Below, piece after piece: positions 40,632 to 49,294 of a stretch of DNA of 64,000 bases. The notes beneath the pieces were generated by a model. That model was not told the DNA's origin, did not search any database, and saw only the letters and a list, made by a program, of their open reading frames with translations. Within the stretch, counting starts at the first letter, position 1; each line of letters starts with the position of its first letter. The translations under genes and the position numbers were made by a program. Source of the DNA: Xylanimonas cellulosilytica (GTDB lineage: Bacteria > Actinomycetota > Actinomycetes > Actinomycetales > Actinomycetaceae); the NCBI GenBank assembly GCA_001072465.1, contig JVKM01000015.1, forward strand, positions 2,679 through 66,678, read 5' to 3'.

Positions 40632-42374
40632 TCACTCGGAGGGCGTCGTCTTCTGGATGAGCATGAGGAACTCAGCGTTGGACTGGGTTTCCTTGAGCTT
40701 GTCGAGGACCAGCTCGAGGCCCTGCTGCTGATCGAGGGTGCCCAGGACGCGGCGGAGCCTCCACATGATGCGCAGCTCCTCGGGCTTGAAGAGCAGCTCC
40801 TCGCGACGGGTACCCGACGCGTTGAGGTCGATCGCGGGGAAGATGCGGCGCTCGGCAAGCTGACGCGACAGGCGCAGCTCCATGTTGCCGGTGCCCTTGA
40901 ACTCCTCGAAGATGACCTCGTCCATCTTCGAGCCCGTCTCCACCAGCGCGGAGGCGATGATCGTCAGCGAGCCGCCCTCGGAGATGTTGCGGGCAGCGCC
41001 GAAGAACTTCTTGGGCGGGTACAGCGCGGACGCGTCGACGCCACCGGAAAGGATACGGCCCGAGGCGGGCGCGGCCAGGTTGTAGGCGCGCGACAGACGC
41101 GTGAGCGAGTCGAGGAGCACGACGACATCCTGGCCCAGCTCGACGAGGCGCTTGGCGCGCTCGATCGCGAGCTCGGCGACGGTCGTGTGGTCCGATGCGG
41201 GACGGTCGAAGGTGGAGGCGATGACCTCGCCCTTGACGATCGAGCGCATGTCGGTGACTTCTTCGGGGCGCTCGTCCACGAGGACGACCATGAGGTGCAC
41301 CTCGGGGTTGTTCAGCTCGATGGCCTTGGCCATCTGCTGGATGACCATCGTCTTACCGGCCTTGGGCGGGGAGACGATGAGGCCACGCTGGCCCTTGCCG
41401 ACGGGGGCGACCAGGTCGATGACACGCGGCGTGTAGGCCTTGGGAGAGGTCTCCATGCGCAGCTGCTCGGAGGGGTAGACCGGGGTCAGCTTGCCGAACT
41501 CACGGCGCGCCTGTGCCTGCTCGATGGTCATGCCGTTGACGGAGTCAACGCGCACGAGGGCGTTGTACTTCTGGCGCTGACGCTCGCCCTCGCGGGGCAG
41601 GCGCACGGCACCGGCGACCGCGTCACCGGCGCGCAGGCCCCAGCGGCGCACGTTGCCGAGCGTCACGTAAACGTCGTTCGGGCCGGGCAGGTAGCCGGAG
41701 GTGCGCACGAAGGCGTGGTTTTCCTGGATGTCGAGGATGCCGGCGATCGGCGCGAGGTTGTCCTCACCGCCGCGCGCGGAGCGGGCCTCGCGGTTCTCAC
41801 GACCCTCGCCGCGGTTCTCGCGATTCTCGCGGTTCTCACGGCCCTCGCCACGGTTCTCACGGTTCTCGCGGTCGCGACGACCACGGCGGCCGCGCTCACG
41901 GCGGGGGCGACGTGCCTCGGTGTCATCGCCGTCGGGCAGCTCGATGTTCAGGACGGTCTCGACGACGCTCGTGTCGGGCTCCGGAGTGGGCTCGGTGCGC
42001 TCGGCGGCCGGCAGGGGCAGGTCGAGGGTGACGTGCGCGGGCTCGACGGCGCCCTGGCTCACCGCGCGGCGGCGGCGAGAGCGACGCGGCGCCTCGGCGG
42101 GCGCGTCGGAGGCGGGAGCCTGCTCAGCCGGCTTTTCGGCGACCGGCTTCTCAGCCTTCTCGGCCTTCTTCTTGGACGAGGCCGGGGCTTCCTCACGGGG
42201 AGCCTTATTCTGCGAGGTCGAGGCGCCGGCGCCGTTGCTCAGCAGCTCGATCAGCTGGGGCTTGCGAAGCTGGGAGATGCCCTTGAGGCCGCGGGAGGCG
42301 GCCAGAGCCTTCAGCTCAGGCAGCTTCATCGCCGACAGCGACGCGGTCGTCTCGGCGGAGGTTTCGTTGCTCAC
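40632..42374 (-). CDS. rho: Transcription termination factor Rho with Arg/Asn-rich insertion
   Basis: A 580-aa hexameric RNA helicase. The N-terminal helix bundle ([32 protein letters not shown]) is followed by a long low-complexity insert (about 55-215) with tandem [15 protein letters not shown]-type repeats. The cold-shock RNA-binding domain, P-loop [13 protein letters not shown] and [13 protein letters not shown] follow. The insert is typical of high-GC actinobacterial Rho and adds RNA contacts or condensate properties. GTG 42374 has AAGGA upstream; longer in-frame extensions look non-coding. Confidence 0.95.
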   Translation of the reverse strand: MSNETSAETTASLSAMKLPELKALAASRGLKGISQLRKPQLIELLSNGAGASTSQNKAPREEAPASSKKKAEKAEKPVAEKPAEQAPASDAPAEAPRRSRRRRAVSQGAVEPAHVTLDLPLPAAERTEPTPEPDTSVVETVLNIELPDGDDTEARRPRRERGRRGRRDRENRENRGEGRENRENRENRGEGRENREARSARGGEDNLAPIAGILDIQENHAFVRTSGYLPGPNDVYVTLGNVRRWGLRAGDAVAGAVRLPREGERQRQKYNALVRVDSVNGMTIEQAQARREFGKLTPVYPSEQLRMETSPKAYTPRVIDLVAPVGKGQRGLIVSPPKAGKTMVIQQMAKAIELNNPEVHLMVVLVDERPEEVTDMRSIVKGEVIASTFDRPASDHTTVAELAIERAKRLVELGQDVVVLLDSLTRLSRAYNLAAPASGRILSGGVDASALYPPKKFFGAARNISEGGSLTIIASALVETGSKMDEVIFEEFKGTGNMELRLSRQLAERRIFPAIDLNASGTRREELLFKPEELRIMWRLRRVLGTLDQQQGLELVLDKLKETQSNAEFLMLIQKTTPSE

Positions 42375-42421
42375 GAAGTGATCCTTACTGAAATGCGCCC
42401 ACAGCGGGCGAGGTGATTGCT

Positions 42422-42470
42422 CAAGCACACGAAAAAGCTTGATCAGGAAGATGCGCAAAAGAGGCGCATC
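42422..42470 (-). promoter_or_regulatory. Structured leader of rho
   Basis: GATGCGC-N7-GCGCATC (42450-42470) is a perfect hairpin, and CAAGC/GCTTG (42422-42441) a second one, within the roughly 130-base rho leader. Rho genes are commonly autoregulated in the leader; the structures here are compatible with that but prove nothing. Confidence 0.35.
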
Positions 42471-42509
42471 GCGAAGGCCGAAGTCGAACATTCGTCTCGA
42501 CCTGAAAAA

Positions 42510-42539
42510 AATATAGCAAGACCGCCAGCCCGCTGTCGA
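42510..42539 (-). promoter_or_regulatory. Possible promoter of rho inside the thrB terminator
   Basis: On the minus strand TCGACA (42539-42534), an 18-base spacer and TATATT (42515-42510). The -10 element coincides with the T-rich tail of the thrB terminator. Confidence 0.45.
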
Positions 42540-42560
42540 TCAGACGGCACGGCTGGCGGT
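42521..42560 (-). terminator. Intrinsic terminator of thrB
   Basis: A perfect 10-bp stem ACCGCCAGCC / GGCTGGCGGT around a 20-base loop, followed on the minus strand by CTTGCTATATTTTTTT. It ends the hom-thrB transcript. Confidence 0.85.
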
Positions 42561-42591
42561 GCTTGCGCAGAAACTCACAGCGCGTAAATGC

Positions 42592-43560
42592 TCAGAATTC
42601 CACCTTCGAGAGGCTTCCGCGGGTGATCTGCACGCCCTGGGGAGCCACGCCCATCGGGACGACTCGCCACCCGGCAGCCGCGGCATCCCGGCGGATGTCG
42701 GCGCCGACGGACTCCAGGGAGAGAACCGTCGGGCCCGCACCGGAGACGACGGCGGCAAAGCCAGCGCCGCGCAGCCAGTCGACGAGGGCAAGAGAGGGTT
42801 CCATGGCGGCACGACGCTGCTCCTGGTGCAGGCGGTCGCGCGTGGCCTCCATGAGGAGCGCGTGCAGGTCCGCTCCCCCGCTCGCCTGCGCATTGCCCGA
42901 GAGCACGGCGGCGAGCAGGGCGCCGCGGGCGACGTTGAAGCTCGCGTCGCCGTGGGGCACGGTTGCGGGCAGCGCGGCACGAGCGGCGGCGGTCCGCAGC
43001 TCGAAGTCCGGGATGAAGGCGACCGGGTGAATGCCCTCGGGCGGGGTCAGGCGTACGCTGCCCACCTCGGAGGTCTCCTCGTTCATCCAGGAGATGGTCG
43101 CACCGCCGAAGACGGCGGGAGCCACGTTGTCGGGGTGGCCCTCCATCTGCGAGCCGATCTCGAGGATCTCCTGGCGGCCGAGCACGTCGGCGTCACCGAT
43201 GAGGGCCCGCGCCAGCGTCACGCCGGCGACGATGGCGCTCGCAGAGGAACCCAGACCTCGAGAATGGGGAATGCGATTCGTGCAGTGCATGCGCACGCCC
43301 ACCTGGGGCGCGCCGGCGCGGTCGAGCGCGAGGCGCAGGGCGCGCACGACGAGGTTATCCTCGCCCTGCTCGACGTTCCCAGCTCCCTCTCCCTCGACGA
43401 CGACCGAGGTGGCCCCCGTCGTCGCGTGGACCGACACCTCGTCCCACAGGTCGAGGGCCAGGCCCATGGAGTCGAATCCGGGGCCGAGGTTCGCGCTGGT
43501 CGCGGGAACCTTCACCGCGACGAAGTCATCACGCAGGCGCACGTCACTCACCCTCAACAC
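42592..43560 (-). CDS. thrB: Homoserine kinase
   Basis: A 322-aa GHMP kinase that phosphorylates homoserine for threonine synthesis. PATSANLGPGFDSMGLAL at the N-terminus and the ATP-binding loop RGLGSSASAIVAG are diagnostic; the C-terminal VVSGAGPTVLSL is the third GHMP motif. The start is uncertain: GTG 43560, GTG 43551 and GTG 43542 are all in frame, and the last has GAGG at good spacing. All overlap or nearly overlap the hom stop, so translation is coupled. thrC is not in the window. Confidence 0.93.
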   Translation of the reverse strand: MLRVSDVRLRDDFVAVKVPATSANLGPGFDSMGLALDLWDEVSVHATTGATSVVVEGEGAGNVEQGEDNLVVRALRLALDRAGAPQVGVRMHCTNRIPHSRGLGSSASAIVAGVTLARALIGDADVLGRQEILEIGSQMEGHPDNVAPAVFGGATISWMNEETSEVGSVRLTPPEGIHPVAFIPDFELRTAAARAALPATVPHGDASFNVARGALLAAVLSGNAQASGGADLHALLMEATRDRLHQEQRRAAMEPSLALVDWLRGAGFAAVVSGAGPTVLSLESVGADIRRDAAAAGWRVVPMGVAPQGVQITRGSLSKVEF

Positions 43561-44851
43561 GGATCGTGGAGGTCACCTCGCGCACCGCGTCGGAGACGGA
43601 CAGCGCACGGGCGACGGCGCGCAGGTCGGCCTCGCGGGCGCGGTGGCTAGTCACGACGATGACGCAGGCGCCGGGCACCTCGTCGTTGCGCTGGTGTACG
43701 GACTGGATGGAGACGCCGTGGCGGGCGAAGATTCCGGCAACGTCTGACAGGACGCCGAGGCGGTCCTCGACCTGGAGGCGGATCTGGTAGCGGGTGTGCG
43801 TCGAGCCGGGATCGAGGATCGGCAGGTGGGCGTAGACCGACTCGCGCGGGGCGTGCCCGCCGAAGGCGCGGTGGTGCGCCGCGGCGACGAGGTCGGACAG
43901 GACCGCCGAGGCCGTGGGAGCGCCGCCCGCACCCTGGCCGTAGAACATGAGGCGACCCGCAGCCTCGCCCTCGACGAGGATCGCGTTGAAGGCGCCGTCG
44001 ACGGAGGCGAGAGGATGATCGGAGGGGACCTGCGCGGGGTGGACGCGCATGGCAACGCCCTCGCGGCCGTCCTCGCCGATGCGGCGCTCGGCGATCGCCA
44101 GGAGCTTGATGGTGTGGCCGACGCGAGCGGCCTCCTCCATGTCTTCCTTGGTGATGCTCGAGATTCCCTCGACCGCAACGTCATCGATGCCGACGCGCGT
44201 GTGGAAGGCCAGGGACGCCAGGATGGAGCACTTAGCCGCGGCGTCGAAACCCTCGACGTCTGCGGTGGGGTCGGCCTCGGCGAAACCGAGGTCCTGCGCC
44301 TGCTTGAGAGCATCCTCGTAGCTCAGCCCCTTGGTGCTCATCGCGTCCAGGATGAAGTTCGTCGTGCCGTTGACGATGCCCATGACGGTCGTGATGCGAT
44401 CGCCGGCGAGGGACTCGCGCAGGCCGTACACGACGGGGACGGCGCCCGCGACGGCGGCCTCGTAGTAGAGGTCGGCTCCGTTGGATGCGGCGGCCTCGTA
44501 CAGCTCGGGGCCGTGCGCGGCCAGGAGCGCCTTGTTGCCGGTGACGACCGAGATGCCCCGGTTGAGGGCGCGCAGCACGAGGGTGCGCGCGGGCTCGATG
44601 CCGCCGATCAGCTCGACGACGAGGTCCATGTTGTCGATCGCCTCGGCCGGGTCGGTCGTCAGCAGCTCGCGGTCGATCGGAGCGTCACGCGGGGCATCCA
44701 CATTGCGGACGAGGACGCGGCGAACCTCCATTTCCGCGCCCGAGCGAGCGGCGAAATCCTCGCGGCTCGACTGAAGGATGCGAATGACCTGGCTACCGAC
44801 GGTTCCGGCTCCAAGAACGCCAACTCCGAGGACAGGACGGGGTGCAGACAT
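43544..44851 (-). CDS. hom: Homoserine dehydrogenase
   Basis: A 435-aa NAD(P)-dependent enzyme making homoserine from aspartate semialdehyde. The Rossmann loop VGVLGAGTVGSQV, LVVELIGGIEPA, VTGNKALLA, GIVNGTTNFIL and the catalytic region FAEADPTADVEGFDAAAK are intact. A C-terminal ACT domain (RLQVEDRLGVLSDVAGIFARHGVSIQSVHQ) suggests threonine feedback inhibition. ATG 44851 is preferred over an upstream ATG (44881). It is divergent from pflB. Confidence 0.95.
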   Translation of the reverse strand: MSAPRPVLGVGVLGAGTVGSQVIRILQSSREDFAARSGAEMEVRRVLVRNVDAPRDAPIDRELLTTDPAEAIDNMDLVVELIGGIEPARTLVLRALNRGISVVTGNKALLAAHGPELYEAAASNGADLYYEAAVAGAVPVVYGLRESLAGDRITTVMGIVNGTTNFILDAMSTKGLSYEDALKQAQDLGFAEADPTADVEGFDAAAKCSILASLAFHTRVGIDDVAVEGISSITKEDMEEAARVGHTIKLLAIAERRIGEDGREGVAMRVHPAQVPSDHPLASVDGAFNAILVEGEAAGRLMFYGQGAGGAPTASAVLSDLVAAAHHRAFGGHAPRESVYAHLPILDPGSTHTRYQIRLQVEDRLGVLSDVAGIFARHGVSIQSVHQRNDEVPGACVIVVTSHRAREADLRAVARALSVSDAVREVTSTIRVEGE

Positions 44852-44956
44852 AGGACTTTTTCTCCTTTGTGGGACGGGCACTGCTACCAGTGTAGGTGGT
44901 CAAAGCCCCTCCCTTCTTTTAAGGACCTTGGTCCCACAATTTGACCGACGGAGACT

Positions 44957-45043
44957 TTAGGCCCATATCCTGAGACGCAGAACATAGACTGTCGGTTGAT
45001 ATGGGTTGTGGAGACCCCCCAAGCCGTAGGACAATGGGCCTAA
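44957..45043 (+). promoter_or_regulatory. Inverted repeats in the hom-pflB divergent region
   Basis: TTAGGCCCAT (44957-44966) is repeated inverted as ATGGGCCTAA (45034-45043). A second pair, CCCATATC (44962-44969) and GATATGGG (44998-45005), shares the left arm, so the two pairings exclude each other. A promoter-like TTGACC (44941-44946), 17 bases, CATATC (44964-44969) overlaps the left arm. These could be operator sites for anaerobic control or alternative leader folds. No FNR-type TTGAT-N4-ATCAA was found. Confidence 0.4.
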
Positions 45044-45125
45044 GCGTTGGAATCCGACGCACATGGAGCTTCGCTCCGAACATACCGTCCCCACAACGGG
45101 ATACGGACATCCGAGAAGAGGAAGA

Positions 45126-47231
45126 ATGACGACAGCAGACCAGAAGGCCTGGGAAGGTTTCGTAAAGGGTAACTGGTGCGATGAAATCGACGTTCGTGAT
45201 TTCATCCAGCTGAACTACACCCCCTACGAGGGCGACGCCTCGTTCCTGGCAGGGCCGACCGAGAAGACCCTGCGCGTGTGGAACACTCTCGAAGAGAAGT
45301 ACCTCTCCGAAGAGCGCAAGGTGCGCATCCTCGACATCGACACGGACACCCCCGCTGACATTGACGCCTTCAAGCCGGGCTACATCTGCGAGGACGATGA
45401 TGTGATCGTCGGCCTGCAGACCGACGCCCCCCTCAAGCGCGCGATGATGCCGAACGGCGGCTGGCGTATGGTCGAGACGGCCATCCACGAGGCCGGCATG
45501 GAGTACAACCCCGAGGTGAAGAAGATCTTCACCAAGTACCGCAAGACCCACAACGACGCAGTCTTCGACATCTACACGCCGCGTATTCGCGCTGCTCGTT
45601 CCTCCCACATCATCACCGGCCTGCCGGATGCCTACGGCCGCGGCCGCATCATCGGCGACTACCGCCGCGTCGCCCTCTACGGCGTTGACCACCTCATCGC
45701 CGAGAAGGAAAAGGACAAGGATCGCTACGCGAACGAGCCCTTCTCCGAGCACTGGGCACGTTACCGCGAGGAGCACTCCGAGCAGATCAAGGCCCTCAAG
45801 AAGCTGAAGAACCTGGCGCAGTCCTACGGCTACGACATCTCCGGCCCGGCCACCAACGCTCACGAGGCCGTGCAGTGGACCTACTTCGGCTACCTGGCCT
45901 CCGTGAAGTCCCAGGACGGCGCCGCCATGTCGATCGGCCGCCTGTCCGGCTTCTTCGATGTCTACTTCGAGCGCGATCTGAAGAACGGCACGCTGGATGA
46001 GTCCGGCGCCCAGGAGATCATCGACGCCCTCGTCATCAAGCTGCGCATCACCCGCTTCCTGCGCACCATCGCCTACGACCAGATCTTCTCGGGCGACCCC
46101 TACTGGGCCACCTGGTCGGACGCCGGCTTCGGCGACGACGGCCGTACGCTGGTCACCAAGACCTCGTTCCGTCTGCTCCAGACGCTGGTCAACCTCGGCC
46201 CGGCCCCCGAGCCGAACATCACCATCTTCTGGGACGAGAACCTGCCCCGCGGCTACAAGGAGTTCTGCGCCCTCATCTCGATCGACACCTCGTCGATCCA
46301 GTACGAGTCCGATCCGCAGATCCGCGCCCACTGGGGCGACGACGCCGCCATCGCCTGCTGCGTCTCCCCCATGAAGGTCGGCAAGCAGATGCAGTTCTTC
46401 GGCGCGCGTGTGAACGCCGCCAAGGCCCTGCTCTACGCCATCAACGGTGGCCGCGACGAGATGAGCGGCAAGCAGGTCATGGAAGGCTACGAGCCCGTCC
46501 AGGGTGACGGCCCGCTCGACTTCGATGACGTGTGGAAGCGCTACGAGGAGATGCTGGACTGGGTCGTTGGCACCTACGTCGAGGCCCTCAACATCATCCA
46601 CTACTGCCACGATCGCTACGCCTACGAGTCCATCGAGATGGCGCTGCACGACTCCGAGATCATTCGCACCATGGGCTGCGGCATCGCCGGTCTGTCCATC
46701 GTTGCCGACTCGCTGGCGGCCATCAAGTACGCGAAGGTCTACCCGATCCGCGACGAGACCGGCCTGGTCGTCGACTACCGCACCGAGGGCGACTTCCCGA
46801 CCTACGGCAACGACGATGACCGCGCCGACGACATCGCCGCGACCGTCGTCCACACCGTCATGGACAAGATCCGCGCCATCCCCATGTACCGCGACGCGAT
46901 CCCGACCCAGTCGGTCCTGACGATCACCTCGAACGTCGTCTACGGCAAGGCCACCGGCTCCTTCCCGTCGGGCCACCAGAAGGGCACCCCCTTCGCCCCC
47001 GGCGCGAACCCGGAGAACGGCATCGACACTCACGGCATGGTCGCCTCCATGCTGTCGGTCGGCAAGCTGGACTACAACGACGCGCTCGACGGCATCTCGC
47101 TGACGAACACGATCACCCCGCAGGGCCTGGGCCGCTCCAAGGAAGAGCAGATCCAGAACCTGGTCGGCATCCTCGACGCCGGCTTCGTTCCGGACGATTC
47201 CTGCGCCTACGACGGCACCAAGGGCTACTGA
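45126..47231 (+). CDS. pflB: Pyruvate formate-lyase catalytic subunit lacking the glycyl-radical domain
   Basis: A 701-aa PFL barrel. The active-site cysteines are C411-C412 in AIACCVSPMKVGKQMQFFGARVN; VVYGKATGSFPSGHQKGTPFAPGANP and DGISLTNTITPQGLG are family hallmarks. It stops after LVGILDAGFVPDDSCAYDGTKGY, exactly before the point where E. coli PFL (760 aa) continues into its RVSGYAV glycyl-radical domain. That domain is supplied by the next gene. ATG 45126 has AGAGGAAG upstream; an earlier in-frame ATG (45063) gives an unlikely N-terminus. The enzyme splits pyruvate plus CoA to acetyl-CoA and formate under anaerobiosis. Confidence 0.93.
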   Translation: MTTADQKAWEGFVKGNWCDEIDVRDFIQLNYTPYEGDASFLAGPTEKTLRVWNTLEEKYLSEERKVRILDIDTDTPADIDAFKPGYICEDDDVIVGLQTDAPLKRAMMPNGGWRMVETAIHEAGMEYNPEVKKIFTKYRKTHNDAVFDIYTPRIRAARSSHIITGLPDAYGRGRIIGDYRRVALYGVDHLIAEKEKDKDRYANEPFSEHWARYREEHSEQIKALKKLKNLAQSYGYDISGPATNAHEAVQWTYFGYLASVKSQDGAAMSIGRLSGFFDVYFERDLKNGTLDESGAQEIIDALVIKLRITRFLRTIAYDQIFSGDPYWATWSDAGFGDDGRTLVTKTSFRLLQTLVNLGPAPEPNITIFWDENLPRGYKEFCALISIDTSSIQYESDPQIRAHWGDDAAIACCVSPMKVGKQMQFFGARVNAAKALLYAINGGRDEMSGKQVMEGYEPVQGDGPLDFDDVWKRYEEMLDWVVGTYVEALNIIHYCHDRYAYESIEMALHDSEIIRTMGCGIAGLSIVADSLAAIKYAKVYPIRDETGLVVDYRTEGDFPTYGNDDDRADDIAATVVHTVMDKIRAIPMYRDAIPTQSVLTITSNVVYGKATGSFPSGHQKGTPFAPGANPENGIDTHGMVASMLSVGKLDYNDALDGISLTNTITPQGLGRSKEEQIQNLVGILDAGFVPDDSCAYDGTKGY

Positions 47232-47354
47232 TCCACCATCGGCGGGGATCGATGCGCCACCCGTGTTGATCCCCGCCACCCACCACTCGTGGGTGAGCCG
47301 CACCGCGACCCACCCAAGCCGGCACCGCCGGAATCTCACAAAAGGAGAAATGTT

Positions 47355-47606
47355 ATGGCAACCAAGACCTACGAAGAGCGCCTCGCCGACATGAAGGCCG
47401 CCCGCGAAGAGCGCGGCGACAAGGAAGGCCTGTACCACGCGAACATCAACGTTCTCGAGGAGTCCACGCTGAAGGACGCCATGGAGCACCCCGAGAAGTA
47501 CCCGAACCTGACCGTTCGCGTTTCCGGCTACGCCGTTAACTTCGTCAAGCTCACCCGTGAGCAGCAGCTGGACGTTCTGTCCCGCACCTTCCACCACTCG
47601 GCCTGA
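47355..47606 (+). CDS. grcA: Stand-alone glycyl-radical domain completing PFL (GrcA/YfiD-like)
   Basis: An 83-aa protein: a charged N-terminal helix (1 to about 24, [19 protein letters not shown]) and then a full PFL C-terminal domain, [27 protein letters not shown] and RVSGYAV with radical glycine G58, ending [21 protein letters not shown] 47355 has GGAG seven bases upstream. It begins 123 bases after pflB and before pflA. In E. coli GrcA is a spare part for damaged PFL; here the main subunit has no radical domain, so this protein should be obligatory. Confidence 0.92.
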   Translation: MATKTYEERLADMKAAREERGDKEGLYHANINVLEESTLKDAMEHPEKYPNLTVRVSGYAVNFVKLTREQQLDVLSRTFHHSA

Positions 47607-47743
47607 TAGCTGATTGGAGTGGGGCGTCGGGCAACGCTCGGCGCCCCACTACTATGTCTGCCCACGTCGGCGCGCACCGCTGACGCCGCCCGGCCTCGTT
47701 CCCATCACGGCCACCGCTCCCACTCAACCGCGAAGAAGGAATC

Positions 47744-48622
47744 ATGTCGCACCCCCTCGCTCTCCCCACGTTCCGTGAGCAGGACTTCCAAGCTCCCCAA
47801 TCCCGTACCGTCGGCGCCGGCGTCGAAGGTCTCGAGGAGATCACGGACCTGGAGCGCTCCGAGCGCCTGCGCCGCATGCGTGAGGGCACGCTGGGTTCCA
47901 TTCACTCGTGGGAGCTCGTCACCGCTGTTGACGGCCCCGGCACGCGCATGACGGTATTCCTCAACGGCTGCCCGCTGCGCTGCCTGTACTGCCACAACCC
48001 CGACACGTTCCTCATGAAGGACGGCGCTCCCGTGTCTGACACGGAGCTGCTCTCCCGCATTGCCCGCTACCGCCGCATTTTCCGCACGACGAACGGCGGC
48101 ATCACCCTGTCCGGCGGCGAGGTTCTCATGCAGCCACAGTTCGCCAAGCGCATTCTCATGGGTGCCAAGGAGATGGGCGTGCACACCTGCATCGACACTT
48201 CCGGGTTCCTGGGCGCGAACTGCGATGACGAGATGCTCGACGCTATCGACCTGGTGCTCCTGGACGTCAAGAGCGGTAACGAGGAGACCTACAAGAAGGC
48301 GACGGGGCGTTCCCTGGCGCCCACGATCGAGTTCGGTGACCGCATCGCGGCTCGCGGTGGCACGACCCGCATGTGGATCCGCTTCGTGCTGGTTCCGGGT
48401 CTGACCGACGACCCCGAGAACGTGCGCCAGGTCGGCGAGATTGCCTCGCGCTGGAAGGACGTCATCGACCGGATTGAGGTCCTGCCCTTCCATCAGCTGG
48501 GCAAGGATAAGTGGCACTCCCTCGGCCTGGAGTATCAGCTGGAGGACACGAAGGCCCCCACGCCCGAGGCCACCGAGGAGGTCCGCAACTACTTCCGTTC
48601 GTTGGGCTTCCTGGTCCACTGA
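47744..48622 (+). CDS. pflA: Pyruvate formate-lyase activating enzyme
   Basis: A 292-aa radical-SAM protein that installs the glycyl radical. The [4Fe-4S] motif is NGCPLRCLYCHNPDTF (CxxxCxxC); GITLSGGEVLMQP, DTSGFLG and LLDVKS follow the family pattern. An N-terminal extension of about 45 residues before GSIHSWELVTAVDGPGTR is longer than in E. coli PflA (246 aa). It follows the radical-domain gene by 137 bases on the same strand. Confidence 0.95.
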   Translation: MSHPLALPTFREQDFQAPQSRTVGAGVEGLEEITDLERSERLRRMREGTLGSIHSWELVTAVDGPGTRMTVFLNGCPLRCLYCHNPDTFLMKDGAPVSDTELLSRIARYRRIFRTTNGGITLSGGEVLMQPQFAKRILMGAKEMGVHTCIDTSGFLGANCDDEMLDAIDLVLLDVKSGNEETYKKATGRSLAPTIEFGDRIAARGGTTRMWIRFVLVPGLTDDPENVRQVGEIASRWKDVIDRIEVLPFHQLGKDKWHSLGLEYQLEDTKAPTPEATEEVRNYFRSLGFLVH

Positions 48623-48635
48623 CGCGAACGTACCG

Positions 48636-48678
48636 GGACCCCGGGAGGAAGCGGCCTAAGCCCGCTCCCCCGGGGTCC
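48636..48678. terminator. Bidirectional hairpin between pflA and def
   Basis: GGACCCCGGGAG (48636-48647) pairs with CTCCCCCGGGGTCC (48665-48678) with one bulge. It lies between the convergent pflA and def genes and overlaps the last codons of def. It probably serves both directions. Confidence 0.6.
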
Positions 48679-49294
48679 ACGTGTATCCGCTGGCGCCCCA
48701 TCCGCGCTCGGCGATGACCCGCTGGGCCTCGTCGGCGTAGGGTGCCTCGAGACGGTCGACGTAGAGGGTGCCCTGCAGGTGGTCGTATTCGTGCTGGAAG
48801 ATGCGCGCGAGCCACCCGCGGGCGCTGACCTCGATGGCGTTGCCCTCGACGTCGTAGCCGCGCAGGACCGCACCGAGCGCGCGGCGCAGGGGGTATCCGT
48901 AGCCGGGCACGGACAGGCAGCCCTCGGACTCGAGCGCGACGTCGGGTTCCTCGGGCAGGATGGCTCCCGCCCCTTCGGTATCCCACACGAGGTCGAGCGT
49001 GGGGTTGACGACCACGCCGTGCAGCGCCGTGTTGAAGCCGCGCGCGGGGCCCTCGTCGAGCTGGAGAACATCGCGGTACTGGATGTCGAAGGATCCTGAG
49101 CCACCGTACCTCCACACGAAGACCTGGGAGCCGACGCCCACCTGGGGTGCGGCGAGACCGACGCCGGGCGCGGCGTGCATCGTCTCGATCATGTCGGCGA
49201 CGAGGTCGCTCAGCTCAGAATCGAAGGACTCGATTGGCGCCGCGGCCCGGTGCAGGACCGGCTCGCCCGTGATGCAGATCGGTAGGATGCTCAT
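48656..49294 (-). CDS. def: Peptide deformylase
   Basis: A 212-aa metallo-enzyme removing the N-formyl group from nascent proteins. Motif 1 is GVGLAAPQVG, motif 2 EGCLSVPGYGYPL (metal Cys) and motif 3 QHEYDHLQG (HExxH). The length is slightly above the E. coli enzyme because of an insertion (GGSGSFDIQYRDVLQLDEGPARGF). The ATG overlaps the acetyltransferase stop by four bases. Confidence 0.95.
   Translation of the reverse strand: MSILPICITGEPVLHRAAAPIESFDSELSDLVADMIETMHAAPGVGLAAPQVGVGSQVFVWRYGGSGSFDIQYRDVLQLDEGPARGFNTALHGVVVNPTLDLVWDTEGAGAILPEEPDVALESEGCLSVPGYGYPLRRALGAVLRGYDVEGNAIEVSARGWLARIFQHEYDHLQGTLYVDRLEAPYADEAQRVIAERGWGASGYTWTPGERA

Noticed and set aside
41780-41870. Regularly spaced repeats resembling a mini CRISPR
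   Set aside because: They are in-frame codon repeats within the rho coding sequence, with no unique spacers.
44900-45120. FNR/CRP-type operator before pflB
   Set aside because: No TTGAT-N4-ATCAA or TGTGA-N6-TCACA found; only the GGCCCAT dyads.
44976-45125. ZTP (pfl-type) riboswitch upstream of pflB
   Set aside because: The gene name invites it, but I cannot find the conserved CCGCCUGGGC-like segment or the upstream GGGUCGUGACUGG-like element.
47232-47354. Frameshift error joining pflB and the radical-domain gene
   Set aside because: The gap is 123 bases with a proper stop, a ribosome site and a new start. The small protein has its own charged N-terminal helix, so a single indel cannot restore one continuous PFL.
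44919-47597. 892-codon minus-strand open frame opposite pflB
   Set aside because: Val/Gly/Asp-rich shadow of the pfl genes, whose real frames contain all active-site motifs.
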